From Panax quinquefolius (lineage: Eukaryota; Streptophyta; Magnoliopsida; Apiales; Araliaceae): DNA of 64,000 nt. The stretch spans positions 8,426,311 to 8,490,310 of the forward strand of contig CM035170.1 in the NCBI GenBank assembly GCA_020205615.1, read 5' to 3'. The first letter of the stretch is position 1; each line of letters starts with the position of its first letter. Positions 22,960-34,147 of this stretch are shown in pieces. The notes beneath the pieces were generated by a model. It worked only from the letters and a program-made list of their open reading frames with translations, did no database searches and was not told where the DNA came from. Both the position numbers and the translations under genes were made by a program.

Positions 22960-24049
22960 TGTGACGCCCCCAAAATAAGGTATACAACACCCATCTTGAG
23001 TCGCCAGATACATGGTACATAAATACAAAATATAACTTAATAATACAATTGTCGTGTATAATACGACAAAACATAAGCTGGGAGTTTATACAAGAATATT
23101 GCCTTCTAGACAATATCCACACCCAATGGCGCCCTCATTGCATTTATTATTACACTATTTCACAGAATAGTGAGGACTACTAATGCACCATCTAGGACCA
23201 TCACTCTGTTCCCCGACTAGTCCCAGCTACGTTCTCATTTCCTGAAGAGAACAATGAAAGAAAGGGTGAGCTCAACTAGCCCAGTAAAAATATTATGACT
23301 AAGATAATGCAGAATAATTTATCGTTAGCCTTCAAGAGTGTTAAACTGATAAAATATAACAGACATCAAGTTTAACTGCAAAGGAACAAGCAATCCATTA
23401 GAAGAGTCAAGTAGAACATAATATCTACTATCTCTTCTAGATTAAAAGTCCATCGTTGATATTTTATTCCTGTAATACTCATCAACAGTTCTTTGTTATA
23501 CTTAAGACAAATAGAACTTTCATCACTTGTCTTCACCTGAACCACCAAAGATGTTAGTTAAATTCAAAATTCATATTTATAATAATGTGAATTTACAGTT
23601 CCTTCTTGCCACAAAGGCTTAATAGAACGTTTACTCAATATCCTTACCCCAAAGGCTGAAGATATTCAAATGTAATAACAATGATCATACCAATCGATTT
23701 GTCTCATCTTTGCACTACGGGCCAAAGATATTCAACTATAAAACCAATGGTCATGATCATACCAATCAATTGCACTGTAGGTGCACTTCTGACCAAAGAC
23801 ATTCAACTTTGTTAACTAATGGTCATGATCATGCCAATCACATCATTGAATTATCCATGCACTACTGACGATGATATTCGTTAGTATCACTAGTGGTCAT
23901 GATCATGTCATACACCTGCTCATCTTCGCACTACGGGTCAAAGCTATCAAACAATGGATCATCTTTTGCCTTCTGGGCCAAAGATATTCAACAACATATC
24001 ATCTTTGAACTACAGGCCAAAGACATACAACTGTAAAACCAATAACCAA

Positions 24050-24560
24050 CAGTATAATAAAGAATGGAATAATAAAAGAATTTCACCATGTATGTAGTAC
24101 TTCGCATAGACAGGTTATTCCAATATAATAATAAAGAATGGAATAATAAAAGAATTTCACCATGTATGCAAGATTGCGTAGATGAGTTATTCCAACATAA
24201 TAATAAAGAATGGAATAACGAAGAATTTCACCGTGCGTGCGTAATCCGCATTACAGACGTTATTCCCAATAGAATAATAAATAATGGAACCAGTCCCAAG
24301 ATAAAGGCACGCATGTGGATATTACGACGAATAATAAATAACGGAACCCAGTCCCAAAGTAACGCATGTACGGGATATTCCAACAAAATAATAAAGAATG
24401 GAATAACAACAGAAATCACCATGCATGCGATAGACTGCACAGATAGGTTATTCCAACAGAATAATTAAAGAATGGAATAACAACAGAAATCACCATACAT
24501 GCGATAGACCGCACAGACAGGTTATTCCAACAGAATAATAAGAAATGGAATAACAACACT
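24050..24560 (-). repeat. Tandem array of palindromic 60-75-bp units
   Basis: Seven or so units. The best-kept half-units read GTTATTCCAACAGAATAAT followed by AAAGAATGGAATAAC, giving 9-bp inverted arms (GTTATTCCA/TGGAATAAC) around a loop of about 16 nt. Units are joined by spacers with ATGCATGCGATAGACCGCAC. A long apparent reading frame here is a by-product of the repeat. Confidence 0.85.
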
Positions 24561-24611
24561 TACGAGTATTGAAAGAAAATAACTCTCTTCATTAATACGA
24601 AAGAATAATAC

Positions 24612-24711
24612 CCCTTACGAGTACAACAAATAATATCCCTTACCAGTACAACAAATAACATCCCTTACGAGTACAACAAATAACATCCCTTACGAGTACA
24701 ACAAATAACAT
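24612..24711. repeat. 25-bp tandem repeat next to the LTR leader motif
   Basis: Four near-identical copies of a 25-bp unit beginning CCCTTACGAGTACAAC. On the transcribed minus strand every unit carries GTAAGGG, repeating the splice-donor-like motif that ends the leader at 24718. Confidence 0.9.
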
Positions 24712-24900
24712 CCCTTACCTTTGAAAGAAGAGTATTCCGACTAGTAGAGCGATGATATACTCGAAGAAAACTTGTACTACGCTCAAAGCTTTCTTAAACT
24801 CTAAAGAAATACGCTCAAGATTATAGAAGAAGAATTCTCTCTATAGTTTCTCTCTCTAGAGTTTCAGTGAATTCGTAAGAAATAATGAATGAATGAGCTT

Positions 24901-24909
24901 CTATTTATA
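24901..24909 (-). promoter_or_regulatory. TATA box of the solo LTR
   Basis: Minus-strand TATAAATAG, about 180 bp upstream of the AAAG/GTAAGGG donor-like site at 24718. Transcription would run leftward, away from the transposase. Confidence 0.6.
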
Positions 24910-25429
24910 GAAGAATGGACTGTATAATAACTAATTCATGAACGGTCCAGATTGATTTACTTTAATCGGACGATCCAGATTTAAAGAAAAATCTTTTAAA
25001 TAAAATATAATATATTCTATTTATAATCTAATAAAACGAATAACTTTATAAAAGTATTCTGTTTTATATAAAAAGATTTTACTATTCAAAACACTATGCA
25101 GGCACTATGCAAATACTATGCATAATAAAATATAATATATTCTATTTATAGAATAACTTTATAAAATATTCTATTTTATATAAAACGATTTTACTATGCA
25201 AAACACACTACGCATAATAGAATATAATATATTCTATTTATAGAATAACTTTATAAAAGTATTTTGTTTTATATAAAAGATTTTACTATTAAAACTTTAA
25301 ACCAACGATCCATATTGATTTACTATTATAATTTCAACCAACTATTCGAAAAATTAGCACATCTCCTCATGGAATAATATTGTACCCAAAAATGATTTAG
25401 ATGGAAAAGAAATATATTTTTCTATGAAT

Positions 25430-25740
25430 AGTACCCGTGAATAATACTTCTAAGAATAGTACCTATGAATAGTACCCCGACACAAAAAGTATCCCAAATA
25501 CCCGAGTGAACAATACTAGAGTGAATAGTAATCGGGTGAATAGTAACCCGTAAATAGTAACTCGTGAATAGTACCTTGACACGAAAAATATCCCAAATAC
25601 CCGAGTGAATAATATTTGGGTGAATAGTAATTTAGGTAAACAGTACCTCGTGAATAGTAACTCGTAAATAGTAACTCGTGAATAGTACTCCGACACAAAA
25701 AGTGCCCCAAATACTCGAGTGAACAATACTAGAATATATA
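25430..25740. repeat. GTGAATAGTA-type minisatellite in the solo LTR
   Basis: Repeated GTGAATAGTAACTCGT / GTGAATAGTACC units, with a larger duplicated block: CCCAAATACCCGAGTGAA recurs at about 25493, 25592 and, modified, 25704. Confidence 0.85.
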
Positions 25741-25935
25741 GTAATCGGGTATTTTATGACAACTTGTCTACTTTGAAAAAATTTCACATATCACCCTTAA
25801 CTTTAAACTTTTATCAATTTAACTATTTATCAAAAATAGAAAAATTGAATACTTTTATTTTATAAAATTCGGGGTCTCACATATTATACACATAAATCAT
25901 AATATTTATTTTATTAGTACATTTATATTATTACA

Positions 25936-26802
25936 ATGGATTCTTCCAACATTCCACAAGTGTCATCATTTATTCAAAATGATCCAAATATCATTATGCC
26001 CGAAAGTGCCATTCCGGGTTCGAGTACAATATTTTCACGTCCTACCGGCGAGTAAACCAAACGTAAAGCGGTTGTTTGGGATCATTTCATCGAAGTGTGG
26101 ATTACGGAAGGTGTTAAAAAAGCCCAATGCAAAATATGTAACAACTACTTCGGGGTTAAAGGAAATAACACATTACTCCGTCACTATGAGTCATGTTTGA
26201 AGAAGCACAAAATAACTGATGAAAGCTCTCAATCACAAATTGATAGTTCTGGTCACAGTTGGAGTTACGATCAAATATTACAAAAGGAGTGGAATGATGT
26301 GCGTTGGTGATCGAGAAGGAGCTTCCATTCAATTTTTTGATGATGTGCGTTGTACCGACTACATTCAAGGCGCATTGCAACCAAAATATAAACAAGTAAG
26401 TAGAATGACAACTAAACGCGATGCAATTAAATTATATAATAAAGCTAAAAATGAATTAATTGAATATTTTGATAATTTTGATGGTAAAATTTGTTTAACT
26501 AGTGATACTTGGACCGCTAATCATCAACCTAGAATTAGCTATATTTGTATTACAGCTCATTGGATAGATTCTGATATGTTTATGCAAAAAAGAATTATAG
26601 GATTTGAATATTTTGAATTACCACATAATGGTCAATCAATATACGCTCAAATTATGTCCATAATCCGTACTTTCAAAATTAAAGATAAAATAATGAGTAT
26701 TAGTTTAGATTTTGCAACAAATAATACTAGTTCTATTAATATGTTAAAAATGATTTAAAACTTTGTAGTAAATGGTGTATTTTTTCATGTTAGATGTATG
26801 TT
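25936..26802 (+). pseudogene. hAT transposase, N-terminal half (BED zinc finger plus core start)
   Basis: ATG at 25936 (MDSSNIPQVSSFIQ) opens a RICESLEEPER/Ac-like transposase. A BED-type zinc finger follows at about 26077-26205: WDHF, then CKIC, then LLRHYESC, giving the C-x2-C...H-x4-C pattern. The catalytic-core start is visible at 26309-26758 with KICLTSDTWTANHQPRISYI and the IIGFEY block. Damage seen: an in-frame TAA at 26053-26055, a frame change between about 26270 and 26310, and a further stop at 26756-26758. The gene is then cut by the retrotransposon at 26803 and resumes at 36601. Confidence 0.88.
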
Positions 26803-29278
26803 TGTGGCGCCCCAAAATAGGTATACAACACCCATTCCGAGTCGCCAAATACATGGTATGTAAAGCAAACTACAACTTCAATAATACAATTGTCGTGCAA
26901 AATCGACGACAACATCTACTGTGAGTTTAAATACAAATATTGTCTTCTAGCAGATATCCACACTCAACTAAGTTCTCATTACAATTATTTAAACACTATT
27001 TTACGTAAATAGTGAGGATCGCTAAAACATCTTTCTAGAACCATCACTCCATACCCCGATTGAGATCCTGCTTATGTTCTCACTTCACGAGAAGAAAAAT
27101 AGAACAAAAAGGAAAAGGGTGAGCTCAACTAGCCCGATAAAGAATATTATGACTAAGATAATATACAACAAATTATCGTTAGTCTTCAATGAGGAAAAAT
27201 CGATAAAATATAATAGACAACAAGTTTTAGATCAATAATTGCGGTGGACGAAGAACCCATTAGAAAGAGTTAGTAGTAGAAAGAATTCTACTATCTTCTA
27301 AGATTTAAAAGTCCATCATCAATATTTTATCCTCAGAACGTCAATCAATATACATCTTGAATCAAATATTCATCTTTTCACTACTGAGCCAAAGATATTC
27401 ATTTGTATCACCCAGGTTGGTCATATTCATCTCAACACATATTTCATCTTTGCACTACGGGCCAAAGATATTCATTAGGTAATCATTCATCTTTTTTCTT
27501 ATACGGTCAAAGATATTCAAGAATATCATCATTTAGGACCGAGGATGATGATAAATATTTTAAAGGAACGAATCCAGTGAAACAAAATAACAAATATTAG
27601 ATATTCGTATTACAGTTTATCCAAGATCAATAATACTCCATAATAACCAATTTTGAAGAAAAATTCAAGAATAAAGATCAAAACATGGATACAATCAAAG
27701 ATAGTAACCATAATAGACATCTTGGACAAAAAGAAGAAAATTTCATTTTTCGATGAATAGTGTCGTATTCGTGAATAGTGCCGTATACATGAATAGTAAT
27801 CCCGTTACAAAAAGTTCCAAATTTGATAAAAATTTCAAACCAATATTTTAGCATAATGATATTGAAGAAAATAATATCATTTACGAAGAAAATAACATCC
27901 CTTACCTCAAAATAACCGTACTTCTGACTGAATTTCGGATATAGTGCTGACAGAAACTTGCACTGAATAGCAACTCTCAAAGTATCAAAATACTCACAAA
28001 AATACGCTCGATAATCTAGAGAGAAAGAAAACTTGTTTCTAGTATGATTTTCAATTCTAACCTAAGCGTCTATTTATAGGAAAATGCTAGAACGCCAAAG
28101 GAGACTAAAATAATAAAATAATATTATTTTTAAAATCAATTCTACGCACCAACCAAGACTAGCCACTAGCCTGCCAATTCTGAAAAAATTTCAGCAGCCC
28201 ACGTGTTGTTAACCAAAGTGGGTCCCACCTATAAATTTAATAAAAATCATTTTATTATCCGAAACTTCAATAATTCATAAAAAATAGCCCGTTTATCAGA
28301 AAAATATGAATTTTATGTCCATTCTGCCTGAAATAGAATTCTCTACAACTTTGTAGCTTTGAGTTTTCCAAATTCCAAACATAAAATATCCGAAATCCAC
28401 AAACGGATGATTTTTAATACCTCCACACCGACAAAATACTGATAAAACACCTCAGCATTAATTCTTTCATTTTTATCCACATAAAAATAAATATATTCAT
28501 CATTTATATCCACATAAAATAAATATTTCCTTATCGTATAAATCAATAATTAATTATTCACAAATAATATTACGAAATCACAATTATGGCAACCGGTAGT
28601 TCGAGAAAAAAGAGGGGCTTTCCAATAAGAATTTCTCCTTCTTGGCGCATGAATTAGGTGACCAAACCTCTCCTTGATAGAACTTTCTAGACATTGCCAA
28701 TAATGCTATCTAATAATATTATTCAAATAATATGAATTATTGATCGATAATAGGAAATCTTGTGCGATGATAATTATTGAAACAACAATAATATAAAATA
28801 TCAACGCAACAATTATTGAATCAATAAAATAAAATATTGAGCGATAATTACCGTAAAATTATTGAGTAGTGCCTTATCTTACGTAAGAATCAATAATTCA
28901 AAATACTGTAATACTTCTTTGTCCACGCCAGATTCTTTGTATTTTAACCACCGGGTATTCCAATGAGTGTTAATCGTAACAACTACGCCATTATTTATAA
29001 AAACGCAAACTTGTCGTTTTCTTCATCCGACGATTATTACATTATGGGGCCCACAAATTTCGCATTTGGTAAATGCGAATATTTCAAAACAACAAGAATA
29101 TTCCACGACCAAAACGAATATTCCCAAACAACAATGATTATTTTATAACTATTTGCTTATTATGCAAAATTTGCACATTTCACCCATAACCAGAGAATTA
29201 TATCAAATTAATACCTTATTATTCACAATAATAATTAGAGGAAATTTGATTTTATTTATAATAAGTTGGGGTCTTACA
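26803..29278 (-). mobile_element. 3' LTR of the 26803-36600 element (family A)
   Basis: 2,476 bp, TGTGGCGCCCC...GGGGTCTTACA, followed at 29279 by the polypurine tract (AAGGAGGGGAGGT on the minus strand). It carries the ATCTTTGCACTACGGGC repeats (27370-27510) and the leader motif near 27890-27905. Compared with its partner at 34148 it shows many small indels. Confidence 0.92.
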
Positions 29279-29289
29279 ACCTCCCCTCC

Positions 29290-30132
29290 TTATGAAATTT
29301 CATTCTCGAAATTGACATACGTACCTGGTGTTTCGAAAAGGTGAGGATACATTGCTTTCATTTTTGATTCCAACTCCCAGGTCATTTCTTCAATAGCATG
29401 GTTTCTCCACAAAACCTTAACTTGTGGTATAACCTTCGTGCATAGGACATGTTCTTTCCTATCCAAGATCTTAACAGGTACTTCTTCGTACGTTAAATCT
29501 TCGGCTATCTCGTCTGGTTCTAAAGCAATAATATGGTTCAGGTCTTTCACATATTTACGAAGCATGGATATGTGAAAAACATTATGAACATGAGACATAC
29601 TTGGAGGTAATGCGAGTCTATAGGCCACATTTCCTATTCGGTCAAGAATCTCAAATGGACCAACAAATCGTGGATTGAGCTTTCCTCTCTTCTCAAATCT
29701 TATAACTCCCTTCCATGGAGCAATACGTAACAGTACATGATCTCCGATATTAAATTCCACGTCCTTTCTATGAAGATCAGCATAACTCTTTTGTCGATCT
29801 TGTGAGGTTTGAATACGTTATCGAATCATTTGGATCTTTTCTGTAGTCATGCGTACTAATTCTGGTCCCAACAACGTTGTTTCTCCCACCTCGTCCCAGC
29901 ATACTGGAGAACGACACTTTCGTCCATACAACCCCTCAAATGGAGCCATGCCTATATTTGCTTGATAATTGTTGTTGTAAGAGAATTCTACCAATGACAA
30001 GTACGTATCCCAACTCCCTTTGAAATCTAGGACACAAAGTCTTAATAGATCTTCAAGAGTTTGAATAGTCCTCTCTGATTGCCCGTCCGTTTGAGGATGG
30101 TATGCCGAGCTGAATCGTAAATCCGTGCCCAT
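29290..30132 (-). pseudogene. Integrase C-terminal part with chromodomain-like tail
   Basis: Two minus-strand blocks. 30132-29818 holds the catalytic-core end with FSSAYHPQTDGQSERTIQTL (including the conserved glutamate) and the YGRKCRSP segment. 29760-29290 holds the GDHVLLRIAPWKGVIRFEKR domain, the FVGPFEILDRIGNVAYRL block and the tail KVLWRNHAIEEMTWELESK, which resembles the degenerate chromodomain of plant chromoviruses. A stop or frame break lies between the blocks near 29818. The tail is thought to guide integration to chromatin in this family. Confidence 0.88.
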
Positions 30133-30760
30133 AGCTTTCTACAAGCTAACCCAAAATCTTGAAGTGAATCTTGGGTCATGATCCGAAACTATGGATACTG
30201 GCATGCCATGCAATCTCACAATCTCATTCACGTACATACGAGCAAGACGTTCAAGGGAATAAGTTTCTCGTATAGGTAAGAAATGGGCAGACTTGGTTAA
30301 TCTATCAACAATAACCCAAATCGCATCTATGCCTTGAGAAACTTTGGGAAGACCTGTAACGAAATCCATAGTAATGTGTTCCCACTTCCATTCCTGAATC
30401 TCAAGTGGTTGCAATGGACCTTTTGGCACTTGATGCTCTCACTTTTACACGTTGACAAAGTTAAACACCTCGAGATAAACTCCGCGATCTCTCTCTTCAT
30501 ATTATTCCACCAAAATGTATGTCGAATATCATGATACATTTTGGTACTCCCAGGATGGATTGCAAACGGTGTGTTGTGTGCCAACATCGTGATTCTATGC
30601 TTCAAATCAGAGTTGTTAGGAACACAAAGTCTGGAGTTAAATCTAAGTATTCCTTCTTCATCGATTCTCGCTTCTGGAATAGCTCCTTCTTGCACTTTCT
30701 TCTTCATACGTATCAGCCCCAGGTCCGTAGCTTGAGCAGCTTTAACTTTATCGATTAAAG
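30133..30760 (-). pseudogene. Integrase zinc-binding and core domains
   Basis: The HHCC region reads from about 30560 ([20 protein letters not shown], then [17 protein letters not shown]), with a frameshift right after the first cysteine near 30440. The core follows at 30429-30139 with [16 protein letters not shown] and [20 protein letters not shown], holding the first conserved aspartates. Integrase would insert the cDNA into the host chromosome. The frameshift at the HHCC motif and the break near 30133 disable it. Confidence 0.88.
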
Positions 30761-31272
30761 TCGGTTCTACTCGTATATTCGCCATCATCATGTGGGTACT
30801 TGGAGCCTTTAACTCTATCTCCATCCTTTGCAAGTCATACAAAATGGGCCTTTGTGTTAACAACATTGCACTCGTACCCGCATATGATCTTCTACTCAAT
30901 GCGTCAGCTACTACGTTTGCTTTTCCAAGATGATATTGAATAATATGATCGTAATCTTTCAACAGCTCGAGCCAACGTCGTTGTCGTATGTTGAGTTCTT
31001 TTTGGGTGAAGAAATATTTGAGGCTTTTATGATCTGTATAGATCTCCACTTTCTCCCCAAACAGGTAGTGTCTCTAGATTTTCAATGCGAAAACGACTGT
31101 TGCCAACTCTAGATCATGAGTAGGATAATTCCTTTCATATTCTTTGAGTTGTCGTGAGGCATAGGCTATGACTTTCCCATGTTGTATGAGAACACATCCT
31201 AACCCTTTGCCTGAAGCATCGCTGTATATAACAAATCCATCCGCAGATGGTATTGCCAGAACAGGTGCCAAA
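30761..31272 (-). pseudogene. RNase H domain and connection to integrase
   Basis: The RNase H start reads [20 protein letters not shown] with [20 protein letters not shown] (31271-31074). After a break near 31060 it continues as [20 protein letters not shown] (from 31049) and [10 protein letters not shown], the usual Ty3/gypsy RNase H end. It would degrade the RNA of the RNA-DNA hybrid during reverse transcription. The stop near 31074 is the only break within the domain. Confidence 0.88.
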
Positions 31273-32340
31273 ATGAGTCTCCTCTTGAGCTCTTAGAAAC
31301 TCGTCTCGCATTCCTCGCTTCATACAAATTTTATATCTTTCCGAGTCAACTGAGTTAACGGAGTAGCGATTCGAGAAAATCCTTCCACGAATCTCCGATA
31401 ATAACCAGCTAAGCCCAGAAAGCTACGCACTTCGATCACCGACTTCGGTTGCTCCTAACTTTGTACTGCTTTAATCTTCGCCAGGTCAACAGATACTCCA
31501 TGTTTTGACACCATGTGCCTAATGAATGCTATTTCCTCAAGCCAGAACTCGCATTTCTTCAGCTTGGCATAAAGCTTGTTTTCACGAAGCCTTTCAAGTA
31601 TCAGCTTCAAATGGTGCTCATGATCTTCACGGCTTTTGGAATAGATGAGGATGTCATCAATAAAGACAACAACAAACTGATCCAAATATTCTTTGAATAC
31701 ATGGTTCATCATATCCATGAAAGCAGCAGGAGCATTAGTCAATCCAAAAGATATGACTAAGAATTCATAATGCCCGTCTGGGGATTACTAAAAGGCGCGT
31801 CTTTAGAATATCCTCAATTTTAATCTTCAGCTGATGATATCTGAAACGAAGATCGATCTTTGAAAAGAATTGTGCTCCTTGCAACTGGTCAAATAGGTCA
31901 TCAATGCGAGGTAGCGGATACCTATTCTTGATGGTGACATGGTTTAATTCTCAGTAGTCAATACTGAAATCGCATACACCCGTCTTTCTTCTTCTTCTAC
32001 GAATAAAATAGAGCACCCCGAGGAGATGTACTAGGGCTAATGAAACCTATGTCTAATAATTCTGTAGTTGGACTTTTAACTCCTCAAGTTCAATAGGAGC
32101 CATTCGATATGGGGTTTTAGAAATGGGTTTTGTGCGGTTTGAGGTCAATAAAGAATTCAACATCACGTTACGGGGTGAGACCGGGAAGTTCTTCAAAATA
32201 TATCGGAAATTCTTTAACAATGAAATATTATCCAAATCGACTTGTCTTTTTCAAATCCATAACATGGGCTAAAAAGCTTGGCATCCGTTTTTCAATAAAC
32301 GAATAGCTTTATGGCTTGATATGATGATGGTGATTTTAGT
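31273..32340 (-). pseudogene. Reverse transcriptase domain
   Basis: Minus strand. The N-terminal side shows PISKTPYRMAPIELEELKVQ (around 32130-32060). The middle (32040-31760) is recognisable only in mixed frames. The active-site region is intact at 31742-31455: [15 protein letters not shown], then [20 protein letters not shown] with the catalytic aspartate pair in FIDD. Several frameshifts (near 32050, 31900, 31780 and 31455) break the polyprotein. Confidence 0.9.
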
Positions 32341-32343
32341 GGT

Positions 32344-32811
32344 TTAGTTGTTTGAATTAAGTATGATAGGTTGGTTAGGAATATGAAAACTAACAACCTT
32401 ACGAAAACAATCAATTTTGGCATGATGAGTGGTTAACCAATCAATTCCTAAAATCACATCAAAAGCAAGTATCTTTAAAGAGATAAGATCAACAGGTAAT
32501 GTGATTGTGCCAACTTGGATAATGCAAGATTTATAAACTGTAAATGTAACGAAGGTTTCACCCAATGGAGTTTCAACAGATAAGTCAAAGTCCAATTTCT
32601 CCGGAGTCAAGTTTAAACGTTGAGCACAAGCAGGAGAAATAAAAGAATGGGTAGAACCGGTATCTAGTAAGGTATAAACTTCGCAAGAGTTCAAGATTAG
32701 CTTACCCGTGATCACCTCGTTCGGGTTCTTCACGTTTTGGCCAGTCACAACAAACACTCTTCTAGGAACCGCTGATTTCGACTTATCCGGAACAGCCCTT
32801 GGAGTCACCAT
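32344..32811 (-). pseudogene. Aspartic protease domain
   Basis: The longest clean block of pol: it contains [15 protein letters not shown] with the DTGS catalytic motif, and [19 protein letters not shown], both standard for plant Ty3/gypsy protease. It would cleave the Gag-Pol polyprotein. It follows the zinc knuckles in the same direction and ends in a stop before the reverse transcriptase. Confidence 0.9.
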
Positions 32812-32814
32812 CTC

Positions 32815-33959
32815 CGTTGAACTTGGTTTTGCTACAGAACAATCCCGAGCTATGTGGCCTTCCTTTCCACAGTTGTAACATACCTTGGATTGTTGTGGAC
32901 AGTTTGGGTTGATATGTCCCTCTTTCCCGCATTTGTAACATCTAACTGGCGGTCGTTTTCCTCCCCTAGAATTTCTTGTTGGTCTTTGGTCTTTGGTCTT
33001 TGGTCTTTGGTCTTTGATGTCTTCCCATCATTGTTGAATCTCCTCTTTAAAAATTTCCACTTGACTCACCTCTCCTATTATCATGGCCACGATGACCACC
33101 CGAGTGGTTCTGCCGCTTTTGTTCGTATTTTTCCTCCTCGTTGGTTATCATCGCTCACGATGGCTACATCATCCAGTATGACCACAGTTGTGGTCCCTCG
33201 GTTGAACATACTCATTATCTCGCTCTAATAATTGAGCCACATTGATAACATCTAAATACGAAAAAAATTTATGAGAGATAAGGTATTAGCCAGAATCTCG
33301 GGTTTTAAACCTCTCGAAACATCCTTGTCTTTCGTTCCTCATTCTCTACCAAATGAGGTGCAAACACGGATAACTCAAATGAACTTCGCCTCAATCTTTG
33401 AGACACCGTCATTGTTTTGTTCCAATCGATAAACTTTACCTCCTTCATATAGCGAATACTTTCGGGAAAGTACTTGTCATTGAATAGTTTCTGAAACGCT
33501 TTCCCAGACATGTTGAGTGCGGTGGTTTTGAGTGCGCTTCACAAACTCCCACCATGAAATCCGCCTCACCGCGGAACATAAAGGTGGTGAATGGAACCTT
33601 CTGTTCCTCCGTGCATCCCAAGACATCGAATATCTTGGTAATTTACTTGACCCGTGTTTCCGCCTTGATCGGATCCGGCTTTCCAATAAATTCTGGTGGT
33701 CCCAACTCCTTGAAGCCTTGCTTGGGCGTGATGTAATCGCACGTTGGTATCACTTCCACCCGTATTTTGTACACAAGTCTCCTCGTCTGCGATTTTTGCA
33801 TGAACTATAAAAGCTCCTAAACATTCCATCATTCATCGTTTGCTCGATAGTGTTGTTTACAGGAGGAATATTGCCTTCTTGTTGCACGTTCTCCTGGTTT
33901 GTATCTAAAGGTTGTTCAACAGTCTCATACACTCCATTGTTAACGTTCTCAGCAGCCAT
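32815..33959 (-). pseudogene. gag with two CCHC zinc knuckles
   Basis: Starts at ATG 33959 (MAAENVNNGVYETVEQ). The gag domain is recognisable at about 33700-33300: the block around LFNDKYFPESIRYMKEVKFI, then LSVFAPHLVENEERKT. The zinc knuckles lie at about 32945-32830, both CX2CX4HX4C ([14 protein letters not shown] and [14 protein letters not shown]). Frame changes occur near 33750, 33560 and 33300-33000. A TTTGGTC/TTTGGTCT tandem sits at 32984-33020. Confidence 0.88.
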
Positions 33960-34132
33960 TCTTAAATACTGCCATAAAACAAGGGTTAATTAAACAAATT
34001 AACATATCACATAATATCCCTATATTATGACTGACCAACAAATAAGCTTAGATAGGACACACTAGCGAAGGATTTACTCATCTCTCCCCTCCTAGTTCTA
34101 TTCTCCGATCTCCGCCAAAGACCATATCCCTA

Positions 34133-34147
34133 AGCTTTGATACCAAC
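34133..34147 (-). other. Primer binding site (initiator tRNA-Met type)
   Basis: Minus-strand TTGGTATCAAAGCTTAG directly before the 5' LTR. The leader to the gag ATG spans 33960-34132. Confidence 0.85.

Larger units (their letters stand above)
22960..25881 (-). mobile_element. Family-B solo LTR with perfect target duplication
   Basis: A complete minus-oriented LTR of 2,922 bp, TGTGACGCCCCC...GGGGTCTCACA, with no internal region or partner LTR. It is flanked by identical 5-bp duplications TATTA (22955-22959 and 25882-25886). The best explanation is LTR-LTR recombination after insertion into the 5' untranslated part of the hAT element. It contains acceptor-like and donor-like splice sites (23242 and 24718), the palindromic array, a TATA box and a GTGAATAGTA minisatellite (25430-25740). 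Confidence 0.93.

Noticed and set aside
24088..24468. 126-codon frame rich in asparagine
   Set aside because: Translation of the tandem palindromic repeats in the solo LTR; the repeated NNKEWNN motif has no coding support.
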